A stretch of 64,000 nt of DNA from Natranaerobius thermophilus JW/NM-WN-LF (GTDB taxonomy: Bacteria; Bacillota; Natranaerobiia; Natranaerobiales; Natranaerobiaceae). Positions 28,016 through 38,375 of this stretch are shown piece by piece (positions within the stretch are counted from its first letter, which is position 1; each line of letters begins with the position of its first letter). The stretch lies in contig NC_010718.1 in assembly GCF_000020005.1 (NCBI RefSeq), positions 140,001 to 204,000 on the forward strand. Reading direction: 5' to 3'. Position numbers and translations under genes: made by a program. The notes beneath the pieces are model-generated. The model saw only the letters and a program-made list of their open reading frames with translations, did not search any database and was not told the DNA's origin.

Positions 28016-29086
28016 ATGCTTGATAAATATATTAGGGAAACGGGTGCAAAATGGATGGAAGGCGAAGGACCCCATCACAATATCGTCCTATCAAGTCGCA
28101 TTAGATTAGCGCGAAATTTTCGGGAAGTACCGTTCCCCTCCTTAGCAGGTGATGAAGAAACAGAACAAGTAATAAATTCAGTTCAGGAAAGTTTAAAAAG
28201 AGGAGAAAGTGGCTTAGGACGACCGAAAACTATTAAGATGAAAGATTTAAGTTCCATTGACAAACAAGTTATGGTTGAAAAACATTTAATCAGTCCGTTA
28301 CTTGCAAAAGAAGATAGAAATAGTGCTGTAATTCTCAGCCAGGATGAAGACATTAGCATTATGCTCAATGAAGAGGATCATATTAGAATTCAGTGCCTGT
28401 TTCCTGGATTACAACTAGAGAAAGCCTTTGAAATGGCTGATCATATTGATGATTTAATTGAAGAATCGGTCGATTACGCCTTTGACGAAGAACTGGGTTT
28501 TATGACAGCATGCCCTACCAATGTTGGCACGGGAATGAGGGCTTCAGTTATGCTACATTTACCAGCTTTAGCTATAACCGGTCAAATTAACAGAATCTTG
28601 TCAGCAGTAGGGCAAGTAGGCCTAGCAGTCAGAGGATTATATGGTGAAGGGTCTGAAGTGGTTGGAAACATATTTCAGATATCCAATCAAATAACCCTGG
28701 GACAATCTGAACAAGATATGATTGAGAATTTGCTGGGAGTTACGAAACAAATAGTTGAGCAAGAAGAGCAAGCCAGGAAAAAATTAGAAGAAGATAGTGA
28801 GTTAAAAGTTGCCGATAAAGCAGGACGTTCCTTTGGGCAGTTGAGTTATGCTAGAATTGTCACCACAAAAGAAGCCCTAGATCTATTGAGCCAAGTAAGA
28901 TTAGGTGTGGATATGGGCTTATTAAAAGAAGTAGATGCTACAATTTTAGATGATCTAATGGTTCTAATCAGACCGGCCAACTTACAGAAAATAGCTGGTA
29001 AGGAACTAGAATCAGGTGAGAGGGATACCAAACGAGCGGAAATTATACAGAAAAGAATAAATATGAATACAGATAAACAAGAATAA
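28016..29086 (+). CDS. mcsB: protein arginine kinase McsB
   Basis: McsB phosphorylates arginine residues and marks proteins for degradation by ClpCP. The protein shows the guanido-phosphotransferase segments VLSSRIRLARNFREVPFP and the active-site loop CPTNVGTGMRASVMLHLP with Cys166. At 356 residues it has normal length. ATG 28016 is chosen since it lies 6 nt after AGGGGGG; ATG 28010 abuts that site. Its partners McsA and ClpC flank it. Confidence 0.95.
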   Translation: MLDKYIRETGAKWMEGEGPHHNIVLSSRIRLARNFREVPFPSLAGDEETEQVINSVQESLKRGESGLGRPKTIKMKDLSSIDKQVMVEKHLISPLLAKEDRNSAVILSQDEDISIMLNEEDHIRIQCLFPGLQLEKAFEMADHIDDLIEESVDYAFDEELGFMTACPTNVGTGMRASVMLHLPALAITGQINRILSAVGQVGLAVRGLYGEGSEVVGNIFQISNQITLGQSEQDMIENLLGVTKQIVEQEEQARKKLEEDSELKVADKAGRSFGQLSYARIVTTKEALDLLSQVRLGVDMGLLKEVDATILDDLMVLIRPANLQKIAGKELESGERDTKRAEIIQKRINMNTDKQE

Positions 29087-29116
29087 GGAAATTACTATTT
29101 AAAGCGGGGTGATAGT

Positions 29117-31561
29117 ATGTTTGCTAGATTTACTCAAAGAGCCCAAAAAGTCATGGCTCTATCACAAGATGAGGCGAAAAGACTAAATCATAATTATATA
29201 GGCACTGAACATTTACTACTGGGTCTTATTAGAGAAGGTGAAGGAATTGCTGCCCAGACCTTCAAGAACTTAGGAGTTGATTTGGAAGAAGTTAGAGAAG
29301 CTGTGGAGAATTTAGTACAACCGGGTGAAGAACAAGTTAGTGGAAATGTGGGCTATACACCCAGGGTCAAAACAGTAATTGAACTATCTATGGAAGAGGC
29401 ACGGCGAATGGGTCACAACTATATAGGAACCGAGCACTTATTGTTGGGATTAGTTAAAGAAGGAGAAGGTATAGCCGCTAAGGTACTTCAAGAATTAGGT
29501 GTTGACTTAGATAAAGCCCGGGAAGAAGTGCTAAAAATAATTGGTGGTAGTCAGCAGCCAAAAGGTCAAGCCAATTTTGGTCAGGCTCAAAATCCCAAAA
29601 TGGCAAATAGAGACAAAACACCTACTTTAGATAATTTTGGAAGAGACCTGACTAAACTAGCTGAAGAAGGCAAACTAGATCCGGTGATTGGACGTAAAAA
29701 GGAAATTGAACGGGTTATCCAGGTATTAAGCAGAAGGACAAAGAATAATCCTTGTTTAATAGGTGAACCAGGAGTAGGTAAAACTGCTATTGCTGAAGGT
29801 TTAGCCCAAAAGATAATTGAAGGTGAGGTACCCAAGATACTCGAAAACAAACGAGTTGTCACTCTTGAATTGTCTGCAGTGGTTGCAGGAACAAAATATA
29901 GAGGTGAGTTTGAGGAAAGATTACGTAAATTGATTGATGAATTAACTGATAGTGGTGAAGTTATTATCTTCATTGACGAAATCCACACTATGATTGGCGC
30001 AGGTGCCGCTGAGGGAGCTATCGATGCTTCAAATATTCTCAAACCAGCTCTAGCAAAAGGGGAACTACAATGCATAGGTGCAACTACCCTTGATGAATAT
30101 CGAAAATATATTGAAAAAGATTCGGCCCTAGAGCGTCGTTTCCAGCCAGTTACCGTTGATGAACCTAGTAAAGAAGCAACTGTTGAAATACTTAAAGGTT
30201 TAAGAGATCGTTATGAAGCTCATCATAGAGTTCAAATAACAGATGACGCCATTGAAGCTAGTGTGAAAATGTCAGACAGGTATATTACTGATAGATATTT
30301 ACCTGACAAAGCTATAGATTTAATTGATGAAGCTGCTTCTAATGTTAAACTTAAAACTAATACTGCACCGCCAGATATGAGGAAACTGGAAGAAGATCTT
30401 GAGGAAATAGAAAAAGAAAAAGAAGCTGCAGTTAAAAGTCAAGATTTTGAACAGGCAGCCAAATTAAGGGATAAAGAACAAGAAATTAAAAAAGAGTTAG
30501 AAGATATGGAAAAAAGCTGGGAGAAAAAACAGTTGTCCGACGAAGCTCAAGTAACTGAGGAGGATATAGCTAGAATTGTGTCGGATTGGACTGGAATACC
30601 TGTAAAGCGCTTGGCCCAGGAAGAAACCGAACGTCTGTTGAATATGGAAGACGCTCTCCACCAACGAGTTGTAGGTCAAGAAGAGGCGGTCCAGTCGGTA
30701 TCAAATGCTATTAGAAGAGCACGCTCTGGTCTAAAAGATCCCAAAAGACCTATTGGCTCTTTTATATTCCTTGGGCCTACAGGGGTAGGAAAAACTGAAC
30801 TTGCCAGAGCTCTGGCTGATGTGTTATTTGGCGATGAAGATGCTATGATTAGATTAGATATGTCAGAGTATATGGAAAAGCACACGGTTTCGAGACTACT
30901 AGGGTCACCACCGGGATACGTAGGCCACGAAGAATCTGGACAGCTAACGGAAAAAGTTCGTCGCCGCCCTTATTCGGTTATTCTACTTGATGAGATAGAA
31001 AAGGCCCATCCAGAAGTCTTTAATACATTGTTGCAAGTTCTAGAAGATGGTCGCTTAACTGACGCTAAAGGTAGAACTGTAGATTTTAGAAATACTGTTA
31101 TAATTATGACCTCCAATGTAGGAGCAAACTTAATTAGAAATGAAAGCAAGGTAGGTTTCAAACCTCAAACCAGTGAAGATTCATATAAAGAAATGAAAGA
31201 TAATGTTATGAGTGAACTTAAGAACTCATTCCGACCAGAGTTTTTAAATCGAGTAGATGAAGTAATCGTTTTCCATGCACTTGAAAAAGAACATTTATCT
31301 GACATTGTGGAACTAATGCTAGAAGAATTGAAGGAAAGAATGGCCGAATTTAACATGAACTTAGAGTTTACGGAAGAGTCTAAAAAACATTTGGCAGAGC
31401 AGGGCTATGACCCTACCTACGGAGCCCGTCCTTTACGCCGTGTAATTCAAAAGCAAGTAGAAGATGTCTTATCTGAGAAAATGCTAAGCGGCGAGTTTGC
31501 CCACGGTGAAACAGTTGTTATCGATGCCGAAGACAATGAACTAAGCTTTAAAAAGAAGTAA
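29117..31561 (+). CDS. clpC: ATP-dependent Clp protease ATPase subunit ClpC
   Basis: ClpC is the Hsp100 unfoldase that feeds proteins into ClpP. The 814-residue protein has two N-terminal Clp_N repeats, each with [13 protein letters not shown] (about 25 and 100). Two AAA domains follow, with Walker A GEPGVGKT at 216-223 and GPTGVGKT from 553. A UVR motif near 420-455 lies between them, which binds McsA/MecA-type adaptors. ATG 29117 follows GGGGTGA. It is the last gene of the operon before a terminator. Confidence 0.97.
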   Translation: MFARFTQRAQKVMALSQDEAKRLNHNYIGTEHLLLGLIREGEGIAAQTFKNLGVDLEEVREAVENLVQPGEEQVSGNVGYTPRVKTVIELSMEEARRMGHNYIGTEHLLLGLVKEGEGIAAKVLQELGVDLDKAREEVLKIIGGSQQPKGQANFGQAQNPKMANRDKTPTLDNFGRDLTKLAEEGKLDPVIGRKKEIERVIQVLSRRTKNNPCLIGEPGVGKTAIAEGLAQKIIEGEVPKILENKRVVTLELSAVVAGTKYRGEFEERLRKLIDELTDSGEVIIFIDEIHTMIGAGAAEGAIDASNILKPALAKGELQCIGATTLDEYRKYIEKDSALERRFQPVTVDEPSKEATVEILKGLRDRYEAHHRVQITDDAIEASVKMSDRYITDRYLPDKAIDLIDEAASNVKLKTNTAPPDMRKLEEDLEEIEKEKEAAVKSQDFEQAAKLRDKEQEIKKELEDMEKSWEKKQLSDEAQVTEEDIARIVSDWTGIPVKRLAQEETERLLNMEDALHQRVVGQEEAVQSVSNAIRRARSGLKDPKRPIGSFIFLGPTGVGKTELARALADVLFGDEDAMIRLDMSEYMEKHTVSRLLGSPPGYVGHEESGQLTEKVRRRPYSVILLDEIEKAHPEVFNTLLQVLEDGRLTDAKGRTVDFRNTVIIMTSNVGANLIRNESKVGFKPQTSEDSYKEMKDNVMSELKNSFRPEFLNRVDEVIVFHALEKEHLSDIVELMLEELKERMAEFNMNLEFTEESKKHLAEQGYDPTYGARPLRRVIQKQVEDVLSEKMLSGEFAHGETVVIDAEDNELSFKKK

Positions 31562-31578
31562 CTAATGAAATATTAATA

Positions 31579-31605
31579 AAAAACGGGGCAAATGCCCCGT
31601 TTTTT
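31579..31605 (+). terminator. ctsR-clpC operon terminator
   Basis: A perfect stem AAAAACGGGGCA/TGCCCCGTTTTT with a 2-nt centre is followed by T residues, 18 nt after the clpC stop. Confidence 0.92.
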
Positions 31606-31688
31606 ATTATTTTATTTTTATTGACTATTTGAAGGAATAGTATTAGTTTTTGTCGAATCATGGTGGAAGGTCAATGGAGGTGAATCTA

Positions 31689-32723
31689 ATGAAAAAAGAA
31701 CAATTTGTAAAAGATATCAATGTTGGAGATAAAATAGATGCTCCTTTTGTAGTCGTTGAAAAAAAGATGATGGATTTTAATACCCAGAAAAAAACTGGGG
31801 AAAAGTTTATGTTACTGCGCTTACGAGATAATACTGGCACCATTAAGGCCGTTTTGTGGGAACGGGCTGAACAGACAGCTAATTATGTGCATGAAGATAC
31901 TATTGTCTGGGTGAAGGGAAAAACTCAGGAATATAAAGGAGTCCAAATAATAATTGATGAAATCGAAGCTATAGCTGAAGATATTGATCTGACTCCCTTT
32001 GTCCCCTCCAGTTCTATAGGAAGTGAAGAGCTTAAAAAAGAATTACGAAAAACTATCAAAAATATCAATAATAAATACTTGACCGAGCTACTTAATACAA
32101 TATTTGAAGATCAAAAACTTCTTAGTTTATATCTCAAGGCCCCAGCAGGCAAGAAAGTGCATCACAATTATCTGGGGGGCTTGGCGGAACACAGTTTAGA
32201 AGTTATCAAAATAGTTTCATCAATGTATCAGCTGTATCAAGATAGAATTAACTGGGATCTTCTTGTTACAGGGAGCTTACTCCATGATATAGGTAAAATT
32301 TACGAATATGATTTAAATAGTCCTAGTTTTCAAATGACTGATAGAGGAAAACTATTGGGACATATTGCATTGGGAGAAGAGTTGATAAGGTCTAAAATTG
32401 ATAGATTATCGTATTTTCCCGAATCACTGGCTGTGGAGATTAGGCATATGATTTTAAGCCATCACGGAGAGAAAGAATGGGGTTCTCCAGAAGTCCCAAA
32501 AACCTTTAACGCTTTATGTTTATTTTATGGAGATCTGATTAGCAGTCGGCTAAATCAGGTTGATAAATTGTTTTTTGAGGCTGAGACTGGAGAGCAAGAA
32601 GAAAACTTTAATTGGACTAATTTTGATCCTTTAATGGGTAGAGCTTTTTATTTGCCTCAAGAAGAAACTAGTGAACAGATAGAAGGAAGCCAGCTAAGTC
32701 TTGATAATTTAACTGAATCTTAA
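31689..32723 (+). CDS. yhaM: 3'-5' exoribonuclease YhaM family protein
   Basis: YhaM trims RNA and DNA from the 3' end. The 344-residue protein has an N-terminal OB-fold nucleic-acid domain (about 15-95, LLRLRDNTGTIKAVLWE) and an HD hydrolase domain (from 150), with HHNYLGGLAEHSLEV, LLHDIGKIYEY and HMILSHHGEKEWGSP supplying the metal ligands. ATG 31689 follows GGAGGTG; a longer frame of 13 more codons has no ribosome site. It is monocistronic. Confidence 0.92.
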   Translation: MKKEQFVKDINVGDKIDAPFVVVEKKMMDFNTQKKTGEKFMLLRLRDNTGTIKAVLWERAEQTANYVHEDTIVWVKGKTQEYKGVQIIIDEIEAIAEDIDLTPFVPSSSIGSEELKKELRKTIKNINNKYLTELLNTIFEDQKLLSLYLKAPAGKKVHHNYLGGLAEHSLEVIKIVSSMYQLYQDRINWDLLVTGSLLHDIGKIYEYDLNSPSFQMTDRGKLLGHIALGEELIRSKIDRLSYFPESLAVEIRHMILSHHGEKEWGSPEVPKTFNALCLFYGDLISSRLNQVDKLFFEAETGEQEENFNWTNFDPLMGRAFYLPQEETSEQIEGSQLSLDNLTES

Positions 32724-32753
32724 AATAAGCTATGTGATAAAATAAAAAAATAA

Positions 32754-32781
32754 CAAAACCCCGCTTTAAAACGGGGTTTTG
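32754..32781. terminator. terminator between yhaM and the converging YlbF-family gene
   Basis: A perfect 10-bp stem CAAAACCCCG/CGGGGTTTTG with an 8-nt loop. It lies 30 nt after yhaM and 37 nt after the end of the minus-strand gene, so it can serve both. Confidence 0.85.
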
Positions 32782-32817
32782 CTATCTAAAAGTTCATGGT
32801 TTTCTGCGTTAGTATGT

Positions 32818-33141
32818 TTATTTAAGGGAAGTTAGTACAGTTTGGTTAACTTCTTGCAGCAAATTGTCAAATTGCTGTTGAGCATCCATTAATGTTTTAA
32901 TGGTTTCATTATTTTGCATTTCTTGCTGCAAGGACTGCAATGTTTGAATTTCTTCTTGACTGACTTCTTGTCCTTGTTGTTGTGATTGTTGAAGATTTTG
33001 CTGCTTGTCCTGAAATTTTTGCAACAATTCTTGAGCTGTAACATCAAGATTTAATTTGTTTTCAGCACTTTTCAAAGTCTCAAATTCTTCAGTTTCCTTA
33101 ATTGCTTCAGCCAATTCTTTGGCTTTTTGCTCTACACTCAA
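32818..33141 (-). CDS. YlbF/YmcA family protein
   Basis: This is a small, almost entirely helical protein of 107 residues, rich in Gln and Glu, with segments AKELAEAIKETEEF and QELLQKFQDKQQNLQ typical of the YlbF/YheA/YmcA superfamily. Relatives YlbF and YmcA assist RNase Y and sporulation or biofilm control in Bacillus. Which branch this is cannot be decided. TTG 33141 is the likely start (GGAGGTG 7 nt upstream). The frame extends to a TTG that overlaps the ribosome site. Confidence 0.8.
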   Translation of the reverse strand: MSVEQKAKELAEAIKETEEFETLKSAENKLNLDVTAQELLQKFQDKQQNLQQSQQQGQEVSQEEIQTLQSLQQEMQNNETIKTLMDAQQQFDNLLQEVNQTVLTSLK

Positions 33142-33363
33142 AAAACACACCTCCAAAATTTTTCCCTAAGTAATATGGATACCTTTACTATTGTAGCTTA
33201 AATAGATATCAATTGTAAAGTAGGAAATCAAATTGATCTTATTGAATTGTATATGATACTGAGTTAATTAATATCTAATTATTATTTTTACCAATAAACT
33301 TAGGTTCTACAACAGAATAATAGATTTTTGTGAGGAAATTTAATACACAGGAGGGATGAATGA

Positions 33364-35622
33364 ATGGAATTGACAAAGAACGCCAAAATGGTCCTTGAAA
33401 AGAGGTACTTAAAGACCAATGAGAAAGGTGAAACTGAAAATCCAGAAGATATGCTGAAACGAGTAGCTGATAATATTGCTCAAGTTGAAAAAGATGTTTA
33501 TCAAAAAGATAAACAGGAAGTATCGAAAGTTTCCCAGAATTTTTTTGACCTTATGGACAATCAATATTTTATGCCAAACTCTCCTACTTTGATGAACGCT
33601 GGGAGAGAATTGCAACAATTGGCTGCTTGTTTTGTTTTACCTATAGAAGATTCTATGGAGAGTATATTTGAAGCGATTAAAAATGCAGCGTTAATTCATA
33701 AGAGTGGAGGAGGTACAGGCTTTTCCTTCTCAAACTTACGCCCTAAAAATGATATAGTTTTATCTACAGGTGGTGTAGCCAGCGGGCCTGTATCCTTTAT
33801 GAAAGTTTTTAACTCGGCAACTGAAGCTGTAAAACAAGGTGGTACTAGACGTGGAGCCAATATGGGTATTCTCAGGGTGGATCATCCAGATATACAGGAA
33901 TTTATTACATGCAAACGTGACAGTGATGAAATCAATAATTTTAATATCTCTGTTGGAATAACCGAAGAATTTATGGAAGCCGTAAAACAAGATGGTGAAT
34001 ACTCCCTTAAAAACCCCAAAAATGGTCAAGCAGTTAAAACTCTCAGGGCAAGAGAAGTTTTTGATAAAATAGTAGAAATGGCTTGGGGAAATGGCGAACC
34101 CGGGATAGTTTTTATTGACAAGATGAATGAAAATAATCCCACTCCCCATATTGGTGAAATTGAATCAACAAACCCTTGTGGTGAACAACCTTTATTGCCC
34201 TTTGAATCTTGTAATTTGGGATCTGTCAATCTTTCAAAGATGGTAAACAATGGTGCAGTGGACTATCAATTATTAAAGGAAACTGTCCATACTGCAGTTC
34301 ATTTTCTTGATAATGTAATTGATGCCAATAGATATCCTTTACCAGAGATTGAAAAGACGTCAAAGGAAAATAGAAAAATTGGTTTAGGAGTAATGGGTTT
34401 TGGAGATATGTTGTTTAAACTAAGAATACCTTATAACTCTCAAGAAGCCCTGGATTTAGCCGAAAAAGTCATGGGTTATATTGATCAAGAATCAAAAGCC
34501 AAATCTCAAGAACTAGCTAAAGAAAGAGGAGCTTTTCCCAACTTTAAAGGCAGTATATATGATCAAAAAGGTGAAGAACCCATTAGAAATGCAACAACTA
34601 CTACCATTGCTCCCACTGGAACCATTTCCATTTTATGTGGAACCTCTAGCGGAATAGAGCCATTATTTGCCCTGGCATTTACAAGAAATGTGCTCGATAA
34701 TGATAAACTAGTGGAAGTAAACCCTGTATTTAAAGAGGCAACTGAAGAAGCGGGTTGTTATAGTTCTGAATTGATGGAAAAAGTGGCAGATAAGGGAAGT
34801 ATACAGGATATTGATGAAATTCCGGATAGTATCAAAAAGGTATTTGTAACATCTCATGATATATCCCCAGAATGGCACTTGAAGATGCAGGCAGCTTTCC
34901 AGAAAGCAACCGACAATGCGGTAAGCAAAACTGTTAATCTGCCTAATGAAGCTGACCTAAAAGATGTTTATGAAATTTATAATCTGGCTCACGAATTAAA
35001 CTGTAAAGGCGTTACAGTTTACAGAGACGGTAGTCGTGATACCCAAGTACTGCAGACAAGTAAAGCTAAATCAAAGCAAGAAGAACAAAAACAACAAAAA
35101 CCACAAAAAAGTGAACCTAAAGAAGGCCGAGCCGGTGAAATTGTTCCCAGAAAACGACCCGATGCCACTATCGGCCGGACTGAGAGAATAAAAACTGGTT
35201 GTGGTAATTTATATGTTACGATTAATGAAGATGAAGAAGGTCTTTGTGAAGTTTTTGCGTCCATGGGTAAATCCGGAGGTTGTGCTGCTAGTCAATCCGA
35301 AGCTACTGCCAGGCTGGTAAGTATGGCCTTGAGGTCCGGTTTAAAAGGTGAATCCATAGTAAAAGAATTGAGAGGTATTCGGTGCCCAAGCCCTGCCTGG
35401 AACAAAGGAGGGGGAATGGTACTAAGCTGTCCAGATGCCATTGGCATCGTCTTAGACCGTTATCTTATTAGAAAAGAACAAGGAGAAGAACCGGTTCAAT
35501 CTAATAATGGTATAGACAAATTAGATATGTTAATGGGTGCTTGTCCTGATTGTGGTAGCCCAGTTTCCCATGAAAGTGGGTGCATTACATGCTATTATTG
35601 TGGATACTCTAAATGTAGCTAG
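33364..35622 (+). CDS. nrdJ: adenosylcobalamin-dependent (class II) ribonucleotide reductase
   Basis: NrdJ reduces ribonucleotides using vitamin B12 and works with or without oxygen. The catalytic barrel has [20 protein letters not shown], the substrate segment [24 protein letters not shown], and [20 protein letters not shown]-terminal extension includes a lysine/glutamine linker near 560-590, then a conserved small domain with [15 protein letters not shown], and ends in a CxxC-rich tail ([15 protein letters not shown]). ATG 33364 lies 7 nt after AGGAGGG. At 752 residues it has the usual length for this long type. Confidence 0.95.
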   Translation: MELTKNAKMVLEKRYLKTNEKGETENPEDMLKRVADNIAQVEKDVYQKDKQEVSKVSQNFFDLMDNQYFMPNSPTLMNAGRELQQLAACFVLPIEDSMESIFEAIKNAALIHKSGGGTGFSFSNLRPKNDIVLSTGGVASGPVSFMKVFNSATEAVKQGGTRRGANMGILRVDHPDIQEFITCKRDSDEINNFNISVGITEEFMEAVKQDGEYSLKNPKNGQAVKTLRAREVFDKIVEMAWGNGEPGIVFIDKMNENNPTPHIGEIESTNPCGEQPLLPFESCNLGSVNLSKMVNNGAVDYQLLKETVHTAVHFLDNVIDANRYPLPEIEKTSKENRKIGLGVMGFGDMLFKLRIPYNSQEALDLAEKVMGYIDQESKAKSQELAKERGAFPNFKGSIYDQKGEEPIRNATTTTIAPTGTISILCGTSSGIEPLFALAFTRNVLDNDKLVEVNPVFKEATEEAGCYSSELMEKVADKGSIQDIDEIPDSIKKVFVTSHDISPEWHLKMQAAFQKATDNAVSKTVNLPNEADLKDVYEIYNLAHELNCKGVTVYRDGSRDTQVLQTSKAKSKQEEQKQQKPQKSEPKEGRAGEIVPRKRPDATIGRTERIKTGCGNLYVTINEDEEGLCEVFASMGKSGGCAASQSEATARLVSMALRSGLKGESIVKELRGIRCPSPAWNKGGGMVLSCPDAIGIVLDRYLIRKEQGEEPVQSNNGIDKLDMLMGACPDCGSPVSHESGCITCYYCGYSKCS

Positions 35623-35640
35623 TTAATAGATATTTCAAAT

Positions 35641-35669
35641 AAAAGAGGCAGCTTAAACTGCCTCTTTTT
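35641..35669. terminator. nrdJ terminator
   Basis: A perfect 11-bp stem AAAAGAGGCAG/CTGCCTCTTTT with loop CTTAAA is followed by T residues. It may also end the converging MBL-hydrolase transcript. Confidence 0.9.
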
Positions 35670-35695
35670 GACACTTTGTTATTTTCTTAATTTTA

Positions 35696-36457
35696 TCATT
35701 CGACTTGGATAGTTAAATTATCAAAGGCCGGTTTTATATTAACTGGTAATTGTTCATTTAACTGATAGTAGTCTAGATCATGAGTCATATGTGTAAAGTA
35801 AGCAACTTCAGGATTTATTTTATTTACAGTCTCTACAGCTTCATCAACACTTAAATGGTTAGGGTGAGAACGATACCTCAAAGCACCGATCACTAGAGTA
35901 TGCAGACCCTGTAAAAATTTATATGAATCGGGAGGAATCTGAGAACAATCTGTAAGATAAGCGAACCTACCGATACGATAACCCAGGATTAAAGACTTCC
36001 CATGATATATTGGAATTGGGTTGATGGTCAAGCCATTGAGTTCAAAACTACTCGAGATTGAATGTAAAGTAACTTTGGGACTACTAGTATAGGGATCTCC
36101 ACCTCTAAAGACATAAGAATACATGTTTTTTAGATTCTTTACAGTTTCTGAACTGGCAAAACAAGGAATAGATTCCCTTTGAATTTCATTGAAGCGTCTT
36201 AAATCGTCAAAACCGTGAACATGGTCAGCATGGGGATGGGTAAAAAGCACTCCATCTATCCTGTGTATATTGTTATTGATCATTTGCAACCGAAACTCCG
36301 GTGGAGTATCAATTAACAGGTGATTATTTTCATATTTGATGATCACGCTCGACCGGTACCTGGTGTTTTTTGAATCTTTACTTGAACACACTGAACAGCT
36401 ACAACCAATTACCGGGACCCCGTGAGATGGCCCTGTACCTAAGAATGTTACTTTCAT
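35696..36457 (-). CDS. MBL-fold metal-dependent hydrolase, PhnP-like
   Basis: This metallo-beta-lactamase-fold hydrolase is probably a phosphodiesterase. It starts MKVTFLGTGPSHGVPVIGC, with a cysteine group SCSVCSS as in PhnP-type enzymes. The metal site THPHADHVHGFDD gives HxHxDH near residue 75. Later HYGKS-like and THMTHD segments give further ligands. ATG 36457 follows TGAGGGA. The 253-residue length is usual for the group. Its substrate cannot be named; no phosphonate genes are nearby. Confidence 0.85.
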   Translation of the reverse strand: MKVTFLGTGPSHGVPVIGCSCSVCSSKDSKNTRYRSSVIIKYENNHLLIDTPPEFRLQMINNNIHRIDGVLFTHPHADHVHGFDDLRRFNEIQRESIPCFASSETVKNLKNMYSYVFRGGDPYTSSPKVTLHSISSSFELNGLTINPIPIYHGKSLILGYRIGRFAYLTDCSQIPPDSYKFLQGLHTLVIGALRYRSHPNHLSVDEAVETVNKINPEVAYFTHMTHDLDYYQLNEQLPVNIKPAFDNLTIQVE

Positions 36458-36511
36458 ATATTCATCCCTCATTTTCTTTTAATACTAATTACTGCGAAAG
36501 GAGGCCTATTA

Positions 36512-37270
36512 ATGGCTGATAACAAAAAATTTCAAGATCTAAAAGAAAAACTATTGTCTTCCGAGGAACCTTATGTACTAACTGGAGCCGGAATCAGTAC
36601 AGAAAGTGGTATACCAGATTTTAGAGGCAAAGATGGCTTGTGGACCAAAATTGATCCTATGCAATATTCTACTAGAGAAGTATTGATGTCGGTGCCGGAA
36701 AAATTTTATGAATATGGTTTCGAAAGATTTAAGCAACTGGCCAACAAAGAACCCAATCAGGGTCATAAGATTTTAGCTGATTTAGAAAAACATGGTGTGA
36801 TAAGTGGTATAGTCACACAAAATATCGATGGTCTTCATCAAAAAGCAGGTTCAAAACAAGTATTTGAAGTCCATGGTAATACCAGAAAGTGCTATTGTTT
36901 AGGATGTAATCAAGAGTATCCTTTCCAAGAATTAAGCGATCAATTAGAAAAAGAACAAAAAGATGTCCCTAAATGTAAGGAATGTGGAGGTATGTTACGA
37001 CCTGATATCATACTATTTGGTGATCAAATGCCAGATCTATTTTTTAAAGTTACCACAGTTTTGAAACAACGGTGCGACTTTTTATTGGTTATAGGTACCA
37101 GTTTACAGGTGTACCCTGTGGCTGCCCTAGCTGAACTAGGTATTCCCATGGGTATAATTAATCTTGAGGAAACCCCCTTTGATCGACAGGCAGAAGTAGT
37201 TATACAGGGTAAATGTGGAGAGACTCTGTCACAACTATGGGATCATATGAAAGACGAATTATCACAATAA
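36512..37270 (+). CDS. Sir2 family NAD-dependent protein deacylase
   Basis: Sirtuins remove acyl groups from lysines using NAD. The 252-residue protein shows the NAD-binding GAGISTESGIPDFRG near 24-38, TQNIDGLHQKAG, the catalytic histidine in EVHGNTRK, a four-cysteine zinc site (CLGC, CKEC), and VIGTSLQVYPVA. ATG 36512 follows AAAGGAGG. It is divergent from the MBL-hydrolase gene across 54 nt. Confidence 0.94.
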   Translation: MADNKKFQDLKEKLLSSEEPYVLTGAGISTESGIPDFRGKDGLWTKIDPMQYSTREVLMSVPEKFYEYGFERFKQLANKEPNQGHKILADLEKHGVISGIVTQNIDGLHQKAGSKQVFEVHGNTRKCYCLGCNQEYPFQELSDQLEKEQKDVPKCKECGGMLRPDIILFGDQMPDLFFKVTTVLKQRCDFLLVIGTSLQVYPVAALAELGIPMGIINLEETPFDRQAEVVIQGKCGETLSQLWDHMKDELSQ

Positions 37271-37302
37271 TGAAATCCAGTAGTTAATATAACAAATCAA
37301 TA

Positions 37303-37614
37303 TTATTCAGTTTGGGACATTTTTGAAGTGACAGAACTGACTTTTTGGTTCATACTTGCTGTTTTATCTCTGCGATCATCTATTTTAATGTTTGTCACGA
37401 CTCTCTGCGCTTCTGAATCAAAGGGTACTTGATGCATTTGTTTAACAATATCCAAACAATCGTTCAGATCACCTTCTAAAATGGTTCCCATTGGTGTTAG
37501 TTTGTAATTAACCTTTGATTGAGATTCCAGTATTTGATGACAGTCAGCCACATAAGGGCTGATGCTTGGAGAGCCAGTTCCCAGTGGAGCTACACTAACC
37601 TCTACAATGGCCAA
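37303..37614 (-). CDS. MTH1187/YkoF-type thiamine-binding protein
   Basis: This small protein of 103 residues belongs to the UPF0045/MTH1187 family, whose members bind thiamine or related pyrimidines. The start MAIVEVSVAPLGTGSPSISPYV and the central KLTPMGTILEGDLNDCLDIV are characteristic. TTG 37614 is the start, 7 nt after GGAGGG. The role in this organism is unknown; no thiamine transport genes are adjacent. Confidence 0.88.
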   Translation of the reverse strand: MAIVEVSVAPLGTGSPSISPYVADCHQILESQSKVNYKLTPMGTILEGDLNDCLDIVKQMHQVPFDSEAQRVVTNIKIDDRRDKTASMNQKVSSVTSKMSQTE

Positions 37615-37754
37615 AGCTTATCCCTCCTTGTGGTATAGTTTATTAAATAATTGAAATTACATGTATCTCTTTATAAGTTCGCGCTTTAGCCGTTATTTTC
37701 CTGTTGTTAATATGGCTAATCCCGTAATTTAATTTCATAGGTGAGGTGAACAAG

Positions 37755-38327
37755 GTGCAAATAAACCCTTTTAATAAACCTACAGAAATAGATAAACAGT
37801 TATTGGACGGTGTGATATCACAAGGTGATAGAGTAGTTGATGCAACTTGTGGGAATGGACACGATACTGAATATTTAGCCAATCGAGTTGGTGATCAGGG
37901 GCTTGTGTATGCTTTTGATATTCAAAAGCAAGCTCTTGAAACTACTTGGAAACGTTTACAGCAGGAGGGACTGCATGAGCGAGTAAGATTACTTAATAAA
38001 GGTCACGAAAAATTGATTGAGGATGTGGAAGGGCCGGTTAGTTGTGTTATGTTTAATTTAGGTTATTTGCCTGGTAGTGACAAGAAGGTAGTGACAGAAC
38101 CTCAGAATACTATCCGAGCTATTGAAGGAGCTTTAAGTTTATTGAAGGCCGGTGGATTATTGACAATAGTATTATATCCAGGTCATGAGACAGGAATGAT
38201 AGAATCTCAAGTGGTTCAAGATTACCTTATGAGACTAGATCAGACTAAATTCCATACAAAGAAAATTATATCTTTAAATTTTAAAAACAATCCACCGTAT
38301 CTAATGGCAGTTTTAAAAAACAAGTAA
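37755..38327 (+). CDS. tRNA-modifying class I methyltransferase, YtqB/MnmM-like
   Basis: This SAM-dependent methyltransferase has the nucleotide-binding loop VVDATCGNGHDTEYLA near 30, the acidic strand YAFDIQ, and NLGYLPGSDKK, the catalytic-type NPPY-like motif of the YtqB family. Relatives methylate the wobble uridine modification (mnm5s2U) of tRNA. GTG 37755 is taken as start (AGGTGAGG about 8 nt before). GTG 37746 is an alternative with three more residues. endonuclease IV follows 48 nt later. Confidence 0.84.
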   Translation: MQINPFNKPTEIDKQLLDGVISQGDRVVDATCGNGHDTEYLANRVGDQGLVYAFDIQKQALETTWKRLQQEGLHERVRLLNKGHEKLIEDVEGPVSCVMFNLGYLPGSDKKVVTEPQNTIRAIEGALSLLKAGGLLTIVLYPGHETGMIESQVVQDYLMRLDQTKFHTKKIISLNFKNNPPYLMAVLKNK

Positions 38328-38375
38328 AAACTAGACAGTGAATTGCGGTTTGAACATACGATAGGGGGGAAAGTT

